A stretch of 64,000 bases of DNA from Streptomyces sulfonofaciens. GTDB lineage: Bacteria > Actinomycetota > Actinomycetes > Streptomycetales > Streptomycetaceae. The DNA lies in NCBI RefSeq assembly GCF_014656295.1, contig NZ_BNCD01000002.1:124001-188000 (forward strand), read 5' to 3'. The position numbers and the translations under genes are program-made. How positions within the stretch are numbered: the first letter of the stretch is position 1; the number at the start of each line of letters is the position of its first letter. Below the pieces are notes generated by a model. The model saw only the letters and a program-made list of their open reading frames with translations, was not told the origin of the DNA and did not search any database. This document shows positions 1 to 8,017 of the stretch, in pieces.

Positions 1-8
1 GCCGTCAG

Positions 9-20
9 CGAATCGATTCG
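9..20. promoter_or_regulatory. LacI-type operator, copy 1
   Basis: Perfect 12-bp palindrome CGAATCGATTCG. The same CGAAYCGRTTCG pattern recurs at 144-155, 2786-2797 and 2923-2934, all around the LacI-family gene at 1683-2738 and its likely targets. A central CG step in a short palindrome is typical of LacI/GalR operators. This copy lies about 90 bp upstream of the -35 box at 108, so it may serve as an auxiliary (looping) site or belong to a gene left of the window. Confidence 0.65.
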
Positions 21-107
21 ATGCGCAAAGGGCGAGACCGTCACATGGCACAAGGCCCCGCCCGTGCTCGTGGAAGCCTGTCTCCCGGGAAAGCACGGGT
101 TTCCGCC

Positions 108-155
108 TTGACGGGCGTCGTAGCGCGCTCTACGTTCTCGAATCGAACCGGTTCG
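108..155 (+). promoter_or_regulatory. Promoter with overlapping LacI operator (copy 2)
   Basis: A housekeeping-type promoter is visible: -35 TTGACG at 108-113, a 17-bp spacer, and -10 TACGTT at 131-136. The perfect palindrome CGAACCGGTTCG follows at 144-155, where transcription would start. Bound repressor would therefore block initiation. The layout is nearly the same as at 2888-2934 in front of the binding-protein operon. That two unlinked promoters share -35, -10 and operator at the same relative positions makes co-regulation by the LacI protein at 1683-2738 a strong inference. Confidence 0.75.
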
Positions 156-274
156 CCTAACCGATCCGACTGCTGGACGCAGCCCCGTGCCCCGTAACCC
201 GCAACCCCGTGCAGGGGCGGTGGACCGCCCACGTCCGTCCGCTCCGCCTCGCCAGACATCAGGGAGAGCCGCTC

Positions 275-1636
275 ATGAGTATCGTCACGCGCAGGGTGTT
301 CGCCGGGATGGCAACCCTTGCCGCAGCACTGGCATGCTGCGTGGTGCCGCCGACGACCGCTCGGGCCGTCGACACCGGTGTCACCGTCGACTTCGCCACG
401 GCCGGTGGAGCACCTGCGTACCGCGCATCGGGAACGCTGTACGGGATGTCACCGGACGGGTCCCGTCCCGGGGACGCCTTCTACACGGACATCAAGTGGC
501 ACCTGGAGCGGGCCGGAGGCGCACAGCTCAACAGCGGCGGCTACGCGACCAGCCCGGCCGACTACCGGACCCGCTGGGCCGCCACGCTCGCCCAGTACAA
601 ACGGACGACGGCCCTCGGAGGCACGTTCATCCTGCTGCCGCACGATCTGTGGGGGGCCGACGGCACCACGAGCCAGGCGTTCCCCGGCGACAACGGTGAC
701 TGGACGAAGTTCGACGGCTTCGTCCGGCAACTCATCGCGGACGTCCGCGCGAACCGCATGAGGGTCGAGTGGGACCTGTGGAACGAGCCCGACCTGTCGA
801 TCTTCTGGAAGCCGTCGCAGGCCCAGTACCTCCAGATGTGGTCCCGCTTCTACGGCGCCGTCCGGTCCGCGTTTCCCGACCAGCTCATCGTCGGTCCCAG
901 TACGGCCTCCCAGCCCTCCTCGGGCAATGCCTGGTGGAAGACGTTCCTGGACCGGGCCAAGGCAGACGGCACGGTGCCGGACATCTACAGTTGGCACGAC
1001 GAACCCGGCGACCCCGTGGCGGACGTCGGCAGGGCCGATGCGCTCCTGGCCGCCGGCGGTCTCACCAGGACCCGGCCCTACCAGATCAACGAGTACGCCA
1101 CTTCGTCGATGCAGACCCCCGGCGGCGGCGGATGGTTCATATCCCGGCTGGAGCGGGCGGGCGCGGACGGGCTGCGCGGCAACTGGGCCGGCGGCCAGTC
1201 GCTCCACGACTACGAGGCGGGCCTGCTGACCAAGGACAGCGCGGGGCGGTACCAGCCCCGCGGCGAGTGGTTCACCTACCGCTACTACGGGTCCCAGACG
1301 GGGAACGTCGTCAACCTGGTACCGGGGGCGAACACGGACGGGTTCGCGACCAAGGACAACGCGGCCGGGAACGCCAAGATCCTCCTCGGCTCCAACGGCA
1401 ACACCGGGGAGGTGACCGTCAGTCTCACCGGGCTGGACACCACGTCGGTGGTGTCCGGGGGAAAGGTGCGCGCCGTTCTCCAGCGCATTCCCTACAACGC
1501 GGGCAACGCGGTCACGGGCCCGACCACCGTATCCGACCGGGTGCTGAACGTGAGCGCGGGCAGGGCCTCGCTGACAGTGCCGTGGGGCAGTGCGCAGGAC
1601 GGCTACACGATCACGTTGCTGCCTGCGGCGGGGTGA
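275..1636 (+). CDS. Secreted glycoside hydrolase, clan GH-A (GH39-like)
   Basis: The 453-aa protein starts with a Sec signal peptide (about residues 1-31, ending TARA). A TIM-barrel domain carries the acid/base motif LWNEPDL (Glu171) and a candidate nucleophile in QINEYAT (Glu273). That spacing fits clan GH-A retaining enzymes, and the barrel most resembles GH39 beta-xylosidase-type proteins. Residues from about 340 form a small beta domain. ATG 275 is chosen because AGGGAGAG lies just upstream at 261-268 and the signal peptide begins here; an in-frame start at 209 lacks this. The promoter/operator at 108-155 links it to the LacI regulator and the ABC operon downstream. Substrate is not evident; a plant-polysaccharide side chain is likely. 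Confidence 0.75.
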   Translation: MSIVTRRVFAGMATLAAALACCVVPPTTARAVDTGVTVDFATAGGAPAYRASGTLYGMSPDGSRPGDAFYTDIKWHLERAGGAQLNSGGYATSPADYRTRWAATLAQYKRTTALGGTFILLPHDLWGADGTTSQAFPGDNGDWTKFDGFVRQLIADVRANRMRVEWDLWNEPDLSIFWKPSQAQYLQMWSRFYGAVRSAFPDQLIVGPSTASQPSSGNAWWKTFLDRAKADGTVPDIYSWHDEPGDPVADVGRADALLAAGGLTRTRPYQINEYATSSMQTPGGGGWFISRLERAGADGLRGNWAGGQSLHDYEAGLLTKDSAGRYQPRGEWFTYRYYGSQTGNVVNLVPGANTDGFATKDNAAGNAKILLGSNGNTGEVTVSLTGLDTTSVVSGGKVRAVLQRIPYNAGNAVTGPTTVSDRVLNVSAGRASLTVPWGSAQDGYTITLLPAAG

Positions 1637-1663
1637 CCGGCCGGGCCCGCCGGGGCAACCGCA

Positions 1664-1689
1664 CGGGTGACCGCGCGTGTGCTCACCCG
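1664..1689. terminator. Possible bidirectional terminator
   Basis: A 7-bp perfect stem (CGGGTGA at 1664-1670, TCACCCG at 1683-1689) with a 12-nt loop lies between the convergent hydrolase and lacI genes and overlaps the lacI stop codon. There is no U-tract, as is common in Streptomyces. Confidence 0.4.
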
Positions 1690-2738
1690 CGGTCCCCGGC
1701 GGCGCGGCCGTCCGCCCGGGCGAGCCGGCCGGCGGGAACGGCGGCCGTGCTGGAGCGGAGCGAGATCGGCGGGGCCAGCAGGATCTGGCGGGGCGGCGTG
1801 CCCGGCGCGGCGATCCTCTCCAACAGCAGGGACACCGCCTGTGCACCCATGTCCTGCGCCGGTACGTCGGCCGCTGTCAACGGCGGGCGGAAGTCCTCGG
1901 CCCAGAGGCGGGCCGCGACACCGATGACCGAGAAGTCGCGGGGCACCTTCAGGCCCGCATCGGCGAGCGCGCGCTGAACGCCGGGCAGTGCCGCTTCGTT
2001 GACGGTGGCGACGGCCGTGAGGCCGGGGTGGCTCCTCAACAGGCGCTCGATGCATTCCTGGCCGGAGCGGGCGTCGTCCTCGCACGGCACCTCGACGCCG
2101 TCCAGGCCGCGCTCCCGTACGGCGTTCAGGAAGCCCTGCCGGGCGCGGTGCGCAGGCCCGTAGCCGGCCGCGATCAGTTCCGGAGAACGGTTGACGAGCG
2201 CCACCCGGTGGTGGCCGAGATCGGCGAGGTGGCACACGGAATGATGGATCAGTCCCGCGTAGTCGATGTCGATCCAGCACATGTCCCGGTCCCGGGCGGT
2301 GCGGCCGATACCGACGAAGGGCACGCGCGCCTGCTGGAGCCGGACCGCGCGGGCGTCCTCCAACCTGATCTCCATCAGGATCACCCCGTCGATGCGCCTC
2401 TCGGAGACGAGCCGTTCGAAGGAGCGGTCGTGGTCGCCTCCGGAAGGGGACAGCAGTACGTCCAGGTCCGCACGGGAGGCGGCGTCGACCACGCTGGCCA
2501 CGAATTCGAGCTGCATATGGGTGAGCCGGTTGCCGGCGGGCGGGATCACGAGACCGATCGTCCGCGTCCGGCCCTCCGCGAGGGCCCTCGCGGTTGCGTT
2601 GGGTCGGTAGTCCAGTTCGTCGATGACCTGCTGGATCCGCCGGCGGGTGGTGTCCGCGACGGGGCGTTTGCCGCTGAGCGCGTACGACACCGTGCTGCGC
2701 GACACTCCCGCTCGCCGGGCGATCTCCCCGATGTTCAT
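1683..2738 (-). CDS. LacI-family transcriptional regulator (locus A)
   Basis: 351 aa. The N-terminal helix-turn-helix is a textbook LacI one (IGEIARRAGVSRSTVSYAL, residues 3-21) with the hinge after it (YRPNATARAL). The rest is a periplasmic-binding-protein-like sensor domain. It normally represses sugar genes until a sugar ligand binds. It is divergent from the binding-protein/permease operon at 3031 and convergent with the hydrolase at 275. Both targets carry CGAAYCGRTTCG operators over their promoters, and 2786-2797 sits 48 bp before its own start, suggesting autoregulation. The ligand is presumably an oligosaccharide imported by the adjacent transporter. Confidence 0.92.
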   Translation of the reverse strand: MNIGEIARRAGVSRSTVSYALSGKRPVADTTRRRIQQVIDELDYRPNATARALAEGRTRTIGLVIPPAGNRLTHMQLEFVASVVDAASRADLDVLLSPSGGDHDRSFERLVSERRIDGVILMEIRLEDARAVRLQQARVPFVGIGRTARDRDMCWIDIDYAGLIHHSVCHLADLGHHRVALVNRSPELIAAGYGPAHRARQGFLNAVRERGLDGVEVPCEDDARSGQECIERLLRSHPGLTAVATVNEAALPGVQRALADAGLKVPRDFSVIGVAARLWAEDFRPPLTAADVPAQDMGAQAVSLLLERIAAPGTPPRQILLAPPISLRSSTAAVPAGRLARADGRAAGDRG

Positions 2739-2785
2739 GCAGCTCCTTCAAGGTCCTCGCCTCGGTGCTTCATGCTACTGCCTGG

Positions 2786-2797
2786 CGAATCGGTTCG
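2786..2797. promoter_or_regulatory. LacI-type operator, copy 3
   Basis: CGAATCGGTTCG fits CGAAYCGRTTCG with one asymmetric pair. It lies 48 bp upstream of the lacI start codon, in position for autoregulation, and 126 bp from copy 4 at 2923-2934. Confidence 0.65.
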
Positions 2798-2887
2798 ATT
2801 TCCATGGGTCGCATGCGGTGTGCGGCAGGGGTGGCGACCCATGCGGTGGGCCCGGTTGAATCCCCGAATTACCAGGCTTATTGCGTC

Positions 2888-2934
2888 TTGACGCGCCTCA
2901 AGAGGCAGCTTTACGTTCGAGTCGAACCGATTCG
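2888..2934 (+). promoter_or_regulatory. Promoter with overlapping LacI operator (copy 4)
   Basis: -35 TTGACG at 2888-2893, an 18-bp spacer, -10 TACGTT at 2912-2917, then the operator CGAACCGATTCG at 2923-2934. The hexamers are identical to those at 108-136. This promoter would drive the binding protein at 3031 and the genes behind it. An outward half-site (TTCGACTCGG) follows at about 2944, so the repressor contact may be extended. Confidence 0.75.
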
Positions 2935-3030
2935 TCTCATGTATTCGACTCGGCTGTGTGAACCCGTCCGGATGACGAACGCGGCCCTGCCCCTGCCAGG
3001 GGCGGGCACGGAGCGAGAGGGACAGGTGTC

Positions 3031-4272
3031 ATGATAAGGGCCCCACGGTGGCGGATCCCCGTCGCGTCACTGGCCGCTCTCGCGGTCGCGTCCAGCCTGG
3101 CCGCATGCGGATCGTCGGCCTCTTCGACGGGCTCATCCGGGTCCGCCGGCACCTACACCCTCTGGGACCCGTACCCGCAGTTCGACGGTGCCTCCCCCTG
3201 GGGCAGGCTCGTCGACGGCTGCGGCGCCCGGGCCGGGGTGAAGATCAAGCGCACGGGCTTCGACACCAGTGACCTGACCAGTAAGGCCCTGCTCGCCGCC
3301 CAGCAGGCCGACGCCCCCGATGTACTCGTCCTCGACAACCCCGTCGTGTCCACCCTCGCCGAGGCGGGCGTCCTCACCACGACCGACGAGAACAGGATCA
3401 ACACCTCGCGGGTGGAGCCGAACCTCCTGGCGGCGGGGCGGATCGGTGGAAAGACCTATGGCACGCCCATCGGTGTGAACACCCTGGCGCTGTTCTACAA
3501 CAAGAAGATCCTGAGGTCGGCGGGTGTCGATCCCGCCTCCGTGAAGAGCTGGGCGGCGCTCACCGCGGCGCTGGCGAAGGTCAGGGCGGCGGGGAAGAAG
3601 GGCATCACGTTCTCGGCGATCGGCACCGAGGAGGGCAGCTTCCAGTTCCTGCCCTGGTTCTGGGGCGCCGGCGCCCGGTTGACCGACCTGAGCTCACAGC
3701 GGGCCGTGTCCGCGGTGACGTTGTGGTCCGACTGGCTCAAGAAGGGATACGCGCCCAACTCGGTGATCAACAACAGCCAGACCACCAGTTGGCAGGAGTT
3801 CGCCACCGGTGCCTATGCCTTCGCCGAGAACGGCACATGGGAGCTGGCCAATGCCAGGAAGGCCGGTTTCGACTACGGAACCCTTGCCATCCCGGCCGCC
3901 TCCGGCGGTACGGCACCGGCACCCACCGGCGGGGAGTTCGTCACCGTGCCCGTACAGAAGGACACGGGGCGCTACACCACCTCCGACAAGATCGTGACCT
4001 GCCTGACAAGCGCGAAGAACCTGCTGGCCACGGACACCGCCCTGTCCTATGTCGCGCCGACCAAGTCGGTGCAGGCCCAGCAGGTCGGCGCGGACCCGGA
4101 GCTGACGGTATGGGTGCGGGCGGCGCGCGCGGCCAGGGGCAGGACCGGTGACAACCTCGGCACGGCGTACCCGAAGATCTCGAAGCAGTTGTGGGGAGCG
4201 GTGCAGGCCGCGCTGACCGGAGCCAAGTCGCCGAAGGACGCCCTGGCCGCAGCGCAGTCCGCCGCCAAGTAG
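3031..4272 (+). CDS. ABC transporter sugar-binding lipoprotein (locus A)
   Basis: 413 aa. A lipoprotein signal peptide ends in the lipobox LAAC (Cys25-26 region), followed by a Ser/Gly-rich linker that tethers the domain outside the membrane. The body is an extracellular solute-binding protein of family 1, with segments such as TPIGVNTLALFYNKKIL typical of the maltose/multiple-sugar type. ATG 3031 follows a GAGAGGGACAGG purine stretch. Two permeases follow. No ATPase is encoded nearby, as is usual in Streptomyces, where the shared MsiK ATPase serves many such systems. Regulated by the operator at 2923-2934. Confidence 0.9.
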   Translation: MIRAPRWRIPVASLAALAVASSLAACGSSASSTGSSGSAGTYTLWDPYPQFDGASPWGRLVDGCGARAGVKIKRTGFDTSDLTSKALLAAQQADAPDVLVLDNPVVSTLAEAGVLTTTDENRINTSRVEPNLLAAGRIGGKTYGTPIGVNTLALFYNKKILRSAGVDPASVKSWAALTAALAKVRAAGKKGITFSAIGTEEGSFQFLPWFWGAGARLTDLSSQRAVSAVTLWSDWLKKGYAPNSVINNSQTTSWQEFATGAYAFAENGTWELANARKAGFDYGTLAIPAASGGTAPAPTGGEFVTVPVQKDTGRYTTSDKIVTCLTSAKNLLATDTALSYVAPTKSVQAQQVGADPELTVWVRAARAARGRTGDNLGTAYPKISKQLWGAVQAALTGAKSPKDALAAAQSAAK

Positions 4273-4289
4273 CACGTCGACTTCAGGGT

Positions 4290-4303
4290 CCCGCCCGGGC
4301 GGG
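4290..4303 (+). terminator. Stem-loop after the binding-protein gene
   Basis: The 14-bp perfect palindrome CCCGCCCGGGCGGG lies in the 62-nt gap between binding protein and first permease. Such hairpins commonly protect or partly terminate the upstream message, giving more binding protein than permease. No U-tract. Confidence 0.5.
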
Positions 4304-4334
4304 CGGGGCCTGCGCACTGAAGGACTGACCACCG

Positions 4335-5324
4335 ATGAACACCACCGCACGGATGCCGCACGCCGACGCCGCGCCCAGCGGGCACGCACCGGTGGCGGCG
4401 CCCCGCCCCTTCACCGGCGGCACGGGGCGGCCACGGCGGGGACCGCGCTCCCGGCAGTGGACCGCATGGGGATTCCTGCTCCCCGTCGTGGCCTATCTGG
4501 CCGCCTTCTACGCCTACCCGCTCTACCGCAACGCCGATCTGTCGCTGCGTGACTACACGGTACGGTCGTTCGTGCAGGGCGGCGCGCCCTTCTCGGGCCT
4601 GGCGAACTACCGGAAGGTCTTCGCCGACCCGACCTTCGTGCCGGCGCTCGAACACACCGTCCTCTTCACTGCCGTCTCCCTGTTCTTCCAGTACGCCGCC
4701 GGCCTGGCGCTGGCGGTGTTCTTCAACCACCACTTCCGGCTGTCCACGACGCTGCGGGCGCTGTTCCTCGTGCCCTGGCTCCTGCCGCTAATCGTGTCGG
4801 CCTCGACGTGGTCGTGGATGCTGAACTCCGACTCCGGGGTCGTCAACGCGGCCTTGGGCTGGTGGGGCGCTGGTCCGGTCGACTGGCTGACCTCACCCTC
4901 GTGGTCGCTGGTCTCGGTGACCCTGGCCAATGTCTGGATCGGCGTTCCCTTCAACCTGGTGCTCCTGTACAGCGGCCTTCAGACGATTCCCGGGTCGCTG
5001 TACGAGGCGGCCGCGCTGGACGGTACGAACGCGTGGCAGAGGTTCTGGCGGGTGACCTTCCCCCTGTTGCGCCCCGTCTCCGCCATCACGTTGCTCCTCG
5101 GCCTCGTCTACACGCTCAAGGTGTTCGACATCATCTGGATCATGACCAAGGGCGGTCCGAGCGACTCCTCGACTACGTTCGCCACCTGGTCCTACCGGCT
5201 GGGCTTCGGAGACCTCCTGCCGCAGTTCGGCCCCGGAGCGGCCGTCGGCAACCTCCTGGTGCTGATCGCCCTGGTCTTCGGCCTGCTCCACATCCGCGCC
5301 CAGCGAAAGCAGACGGACTCATGA
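4335..5324 (+). CDS. ABC sugar transporter permease 1 (locus A)
   Basis: 329 aa of the MalF/UgpA type. A long cytoplasmic N-terminal tail (about 45 residues) is followed by six hydrophobic segments. The EAA loop that contacts the ATPase is present (LYEAAALDGTNAWQRFWRVT, then FPLL). ATG 4335 has AAGGA about 10 nt upstream. Its stop overlaps the start of the second permease (ATGA), so the two are translationally coupled and probably form the heterodimeric channel for the binding protein at 3031. Confidence 0.93.
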   Translation: MNTTARMPHADAAPSGHAPVAAPRPFTGGTGRPRRGPRSRQWTAWGFLLPVVAYLAAFYAYPLYRNADLSLRDYTVRSFVQGGAPFSGLANYRKVFADPTFVPALEHTVLFTAVSLFFQYAAGLALAVFFNHHFRLSTTLRALFLVPWLLPLIVSASTWSWMLNSDSGVVNAALGWWGAGPVDWLTSPSWSLVSVTLANVWIGVPFNLVLLYSGLQTIPGSLYEAAALDGTNAWQRFWRVTFPLLRPVSAITLLLGLVYTLKVFDIIWIMTKGGPSDSSTTFATWSYRLGFGDLLPQFGPGAAVGNLLVLIALVFGLLHIRAQRKQTDS

Positions 5325-6196
5325 GCCCACGCGCCCTTCCCACCACCGTGCATCACGTTCCGGCCCGGCGGCCGCGGCCGACTCGGCGCGGCACGCGGTG
5401 GAGGACGGCACTGGGCGTATTGCTCACCGCCGTGATGCTCTTTCCCGTCTACTGGATGGTCAACGTCTCCTTCACCCGGGACCAGGACATGCGCAGGTCC
5501 CCGCCGAACCTCTTCCCGGTCCACGGCACGCTGCAGGGCTACCGGGAGGTGCTCGACCAGCAGATGCCCTACCTCGGCACGAGCCTCGTCGTCGGTGTGG
5601 GCACCGTCCTGGTCACCGTGGCACTCGCGGCACCGGCCGGGTTCGCCCTGGCCGTACTGCGGCCGTACGGAGGACGGGTACTGAGCTTCCTGATGCTGGT
5701 GGCCCAGATGATTCCCGGGATCATCATGGCGATGGGCTTCTACGCCATCTACCTGGACCTGGGGTTCCTCCAGTCCACGGTGGGGCTGATCATCGCCGAC
5801 TCCACCCTGGCGGTGCCCTTCGCCGTACTGGTCTTCACCGCGTTCATGTCGCGGCTTCCCCGGGAGTTGGTGCAGGCCGCGAAGACGGACGGCGCAGGCA
5901 CCGTCCGCACCTTCTGGTCCATCGTGCTGCCGATGAGCCGGAACTCGGTCGTCACCGTCTCGTTGTTCGCCTTCCTCTGGTCGTGGTCGGACTTCGTCTT
6001 CGCCGGCACCCTGGACGGCGGCGGTGCCCACCGGCCGATCACCCTCGGCATCTACCACTACATCGGCAACAACAACCAGGAGTGGAACGCGATCATGGCC
6101 ACGGCCGTCGTCGCGTCACTCCCCGCTGCCCTGATCCTCGTCCTCGCCCAGCGCTACGTCGCGGCCGGCGTCACCGCCGGCGCGGTCAAGGACTGA
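5321..6196 (+). CDS. ABC sugar transporter permease 2 (locus A)
   Basis: 291 aa of the MalG/UgpE type, with six membrane segments and an EAA loop (LVQAAKTDGAGTVRTFWSIV). ATG 5321 overlaps the stop of permease 1 by 4 nt (ATGA); longer in-frame extensions lie inside the upstream gene and are rejected. The protein ends SLGAVKD-like (TAGAVKD), as is typical for this family. Partner of the permease at 4335. Confidence 0.93.
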   Translation: MSPRALPTTVHHVPARRPRPTRRGTRWRTALGVLLTAVMLFPVYWMVNVSFTRDQDMRRSPPNLFPVHGTLQGYREVLDQQMPYLGTSLVVGVGTVLVTVALAAPAGFALAVLRPYGGRVLSFLMLVAQMIPGIIMAMGFYAIYLDLGFLQSTVGLIIADSTLAVPFAVLVFTAFMSRLPRELVQAAKTDGAGTVRTFWSIVLPMSRNSVVTVSLFAFLWSWSDFVFAGTLDGGGAHRPITLGIYHYIGNNNQEWNAIMATAVVASLPAALILVLAQRYVAAGVTAGAVKD

Positions 6197-6247
6197 GCGG
6201 CCCACCGGTGTCTCCTCCCTCGACCTCGAAGGATTGGGTTCCTGCCG

Positions 6248-8017
6248 ATGACCGACTCCTCCCTCGGCTGTGCCTTCACCGTCCAGGACATTCCCTTCAG
6301 TCACCACGGATCGTGGTTCGACCTGTCACCGGTCATCTCCCAGCACGACCGGGGCCGTGACCTGTACCTCGTCTCCCATCAGAACGGCATGCACCCCGTT
6401 CTGCGCCTGGTACCGCTCCACCCCGGGAACGGGGAGCGTGCCGGTACGACCTGGCAGGCCAGCCCCGCCAGGCTGACCTGGACCAGCGATAGCGGGCGCA
6501 TCGACCTCGTCTACGAGACCCCCGACACCGTCCGGCTGCGCGGCCAGGGCCTCGCCCTGCTCGTCCAGCCCGCGGTCGCCGAACTGACCCCGTTCAGCGG
6601 GACGTATTTCTACCGGGACCCCGTCGACGGTTCCCACCAGTTCAGTTCCTACGAGACGGGGCGCCGGTACCGGGTCACGCTCCTGGGGGAGGCCGTCGCC
6701 GGTCCGCTGGGTGCCGAGGGCCTGGGGGCCACCGCACGTCGCCTCACCCTGTCCGGGCCGAACCAGTGGGAGGCGGTCATAGAGGAGATGGACAGCGCAC
6801 GGCCGCCGTACACCGGTGCGGTCGACTTCAGCACCGCCCTGGCGCGCAGCGAGGCGGCCTTCCGGGGCTTCGCCGACTCCGTCGTCCCGGGAGAAGCCGG
6901 CGAGGCCCCGGCGGCGGAGCTGGCCGCATACGTGCTGTGGTCCGCCACCGTCCGCCCCGCCGGGTTCATCCGCCGCCCGGCGGTTCTGATGTCGAAGCAC
7001 TGGATGGACAAGGTCTGGAGCTGGGACCACTGCTTCAACGCCCTCGCTCTGGCGCCGGGCCTTCCGGAGCTGGCCTGGGACCAGTTCCAGCTCCCCTTCG
7101 ATCACCAGGACGGAACGGGGGCCCTCCCCGACTCCGTCACCCACTCGGAGATCCTCTACAACTTCGTCAAGCCCCCCATCCACGGCTGGGCCCTGCGGCG
7201 CCTGCGCGAACGCCTTCCGCGCCGTCTCGGGACAGGCGAACTCACCGAGACCTACACGCGGTTGAGGCGCTGGACGGACTTCTGGCTCGTGGCACGGACG
7301 GCGCCCGGTCAGAGACTGCCCCACTACCAGCACGGCAACGACAGCGGCTGGGACAACGCCACGACCTTCGACTGCCGACGGGTACTGATCACAGCCGACC
7401 TGGCCGCGTTCCTCGTGCTGCAGTTGACACAGCTCTCGGAGCTGGCCGCGGAACTGGGCCGCGGGCAGGACGCCGACCGGCATCTGCGCACCGCGGACTC
7501 GATCCAGCAGGCCCTGCTCGACCAGTTGTGGTCGGGCGGCCGCTTCCACGGCCTGTCACCCGACACCGGGCACCTCTCCACCAGCCGCAGCCTGCTCGAC
7601 CTGATGCCCATCGTGCTGGGCGAGCGCCTGCCGCGGGACGTCGGCGACAGGCTCGCCGAGAACATCGCCTCCCACCTCACGGGCCACGGCCTTGCCACCG
7701 AGCACCCCGATTCCCCGCACTACGAGCCGGACGGGTACTGGCGCGGCCCCATCTGGGCCCCCTCCACCGTGCTCATCGAGGACGGTCTGCGCCGGGCGGG
7801 CCACACCGAGCTCGCCGACGACATCAGCCACCGCTTCCGCTCGCTGTGCGAGACGTTCGGCTTCGCCGAGAACTTCGACGCGCTGACCGGCCGGGGCCTG
7901 CGTGACCGCGCCTACACATGGACGGCGAGCAGCTACCTGCTGCTCGCCGACGACCACGACCGCCGCAGCAACCCGGCCCGACACCCAGCACCCCACACCC
8001 ACCGGAGACCACGATGA
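6248..8017 (+). CDS. Cytoplasmic (alpha/alpha)6-barrel glycosidase (MGH1/GH63-like)
   Basis: 589 aa with no signal peptide. The N-terminal third is a beta-sandwich; the C-terminal part is an (alpha/alpha)6 barrel of the mannosylglycerate-hydrolase-like/GH63 type. Recognisable active-site stretches are MDKVWSWDHCFNALAL, YQHGNDSGWDNATTFD and YWRGPIWAPS. Proteins of this kind hydrolyse alpha-glycosides (glucose or mannose) from imported oligosaccharides; the exact substrate is not readable here. GAAGGA precedes the start. It lies 51 nt behind the permeases and overlaps the GH43 gene by ATGA, so it probably processes the sugar imported by locus A. Confidence 0.75.
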   Translation: MTDSSLGCAFTVQDIPFSHHGSWFDLSPVISQHDRGRDLYLVSHQNGMHPVLRLVPLHPGNGERAGTTWQASPARLTWTSDSGRIDLVYETPDTVRLRGQGLALLVQPAVAELTPFSGTYFYRDPVDGSHQFSSYETGRRYRVTLLGEAVAGPLGAEGLGATARRLTLSGPNQWEAVIEEMDSARPPYTGAVDFSTALARSEAAFRGFADSVVPGEAGEAPAAELAAYVLWSATVRPAGFIRRPAVLMSKHWMDKVWSWDHCFNALALAPGLPELAWDQFQLPFDHQDGTGALPDSVTHSEILYNFVKPPIHGWALRRLRERLPRRLGTGELTETYTRLRRWTDFWLVARTAPGQRLPHYQHGNDSGWDNATTFDCRRVLITADLAAFLVLQLTQLSELAAELGRGQDADRHLRTADSIQQALLDQLWSGGRFHGLSPDTGHLSTSRSLLDLMPIVLGERLPRDVGDRLAENIASHLTGHGLATEHPDSPHYEPDGYWRGPIWAPSTVLIEDGLRRAGHTELADDISHRFRSLCETFGFAENFDALTGRGLRDRAYTWTASSYLLLADDHDRRSNPARHPAPHTHRRPR

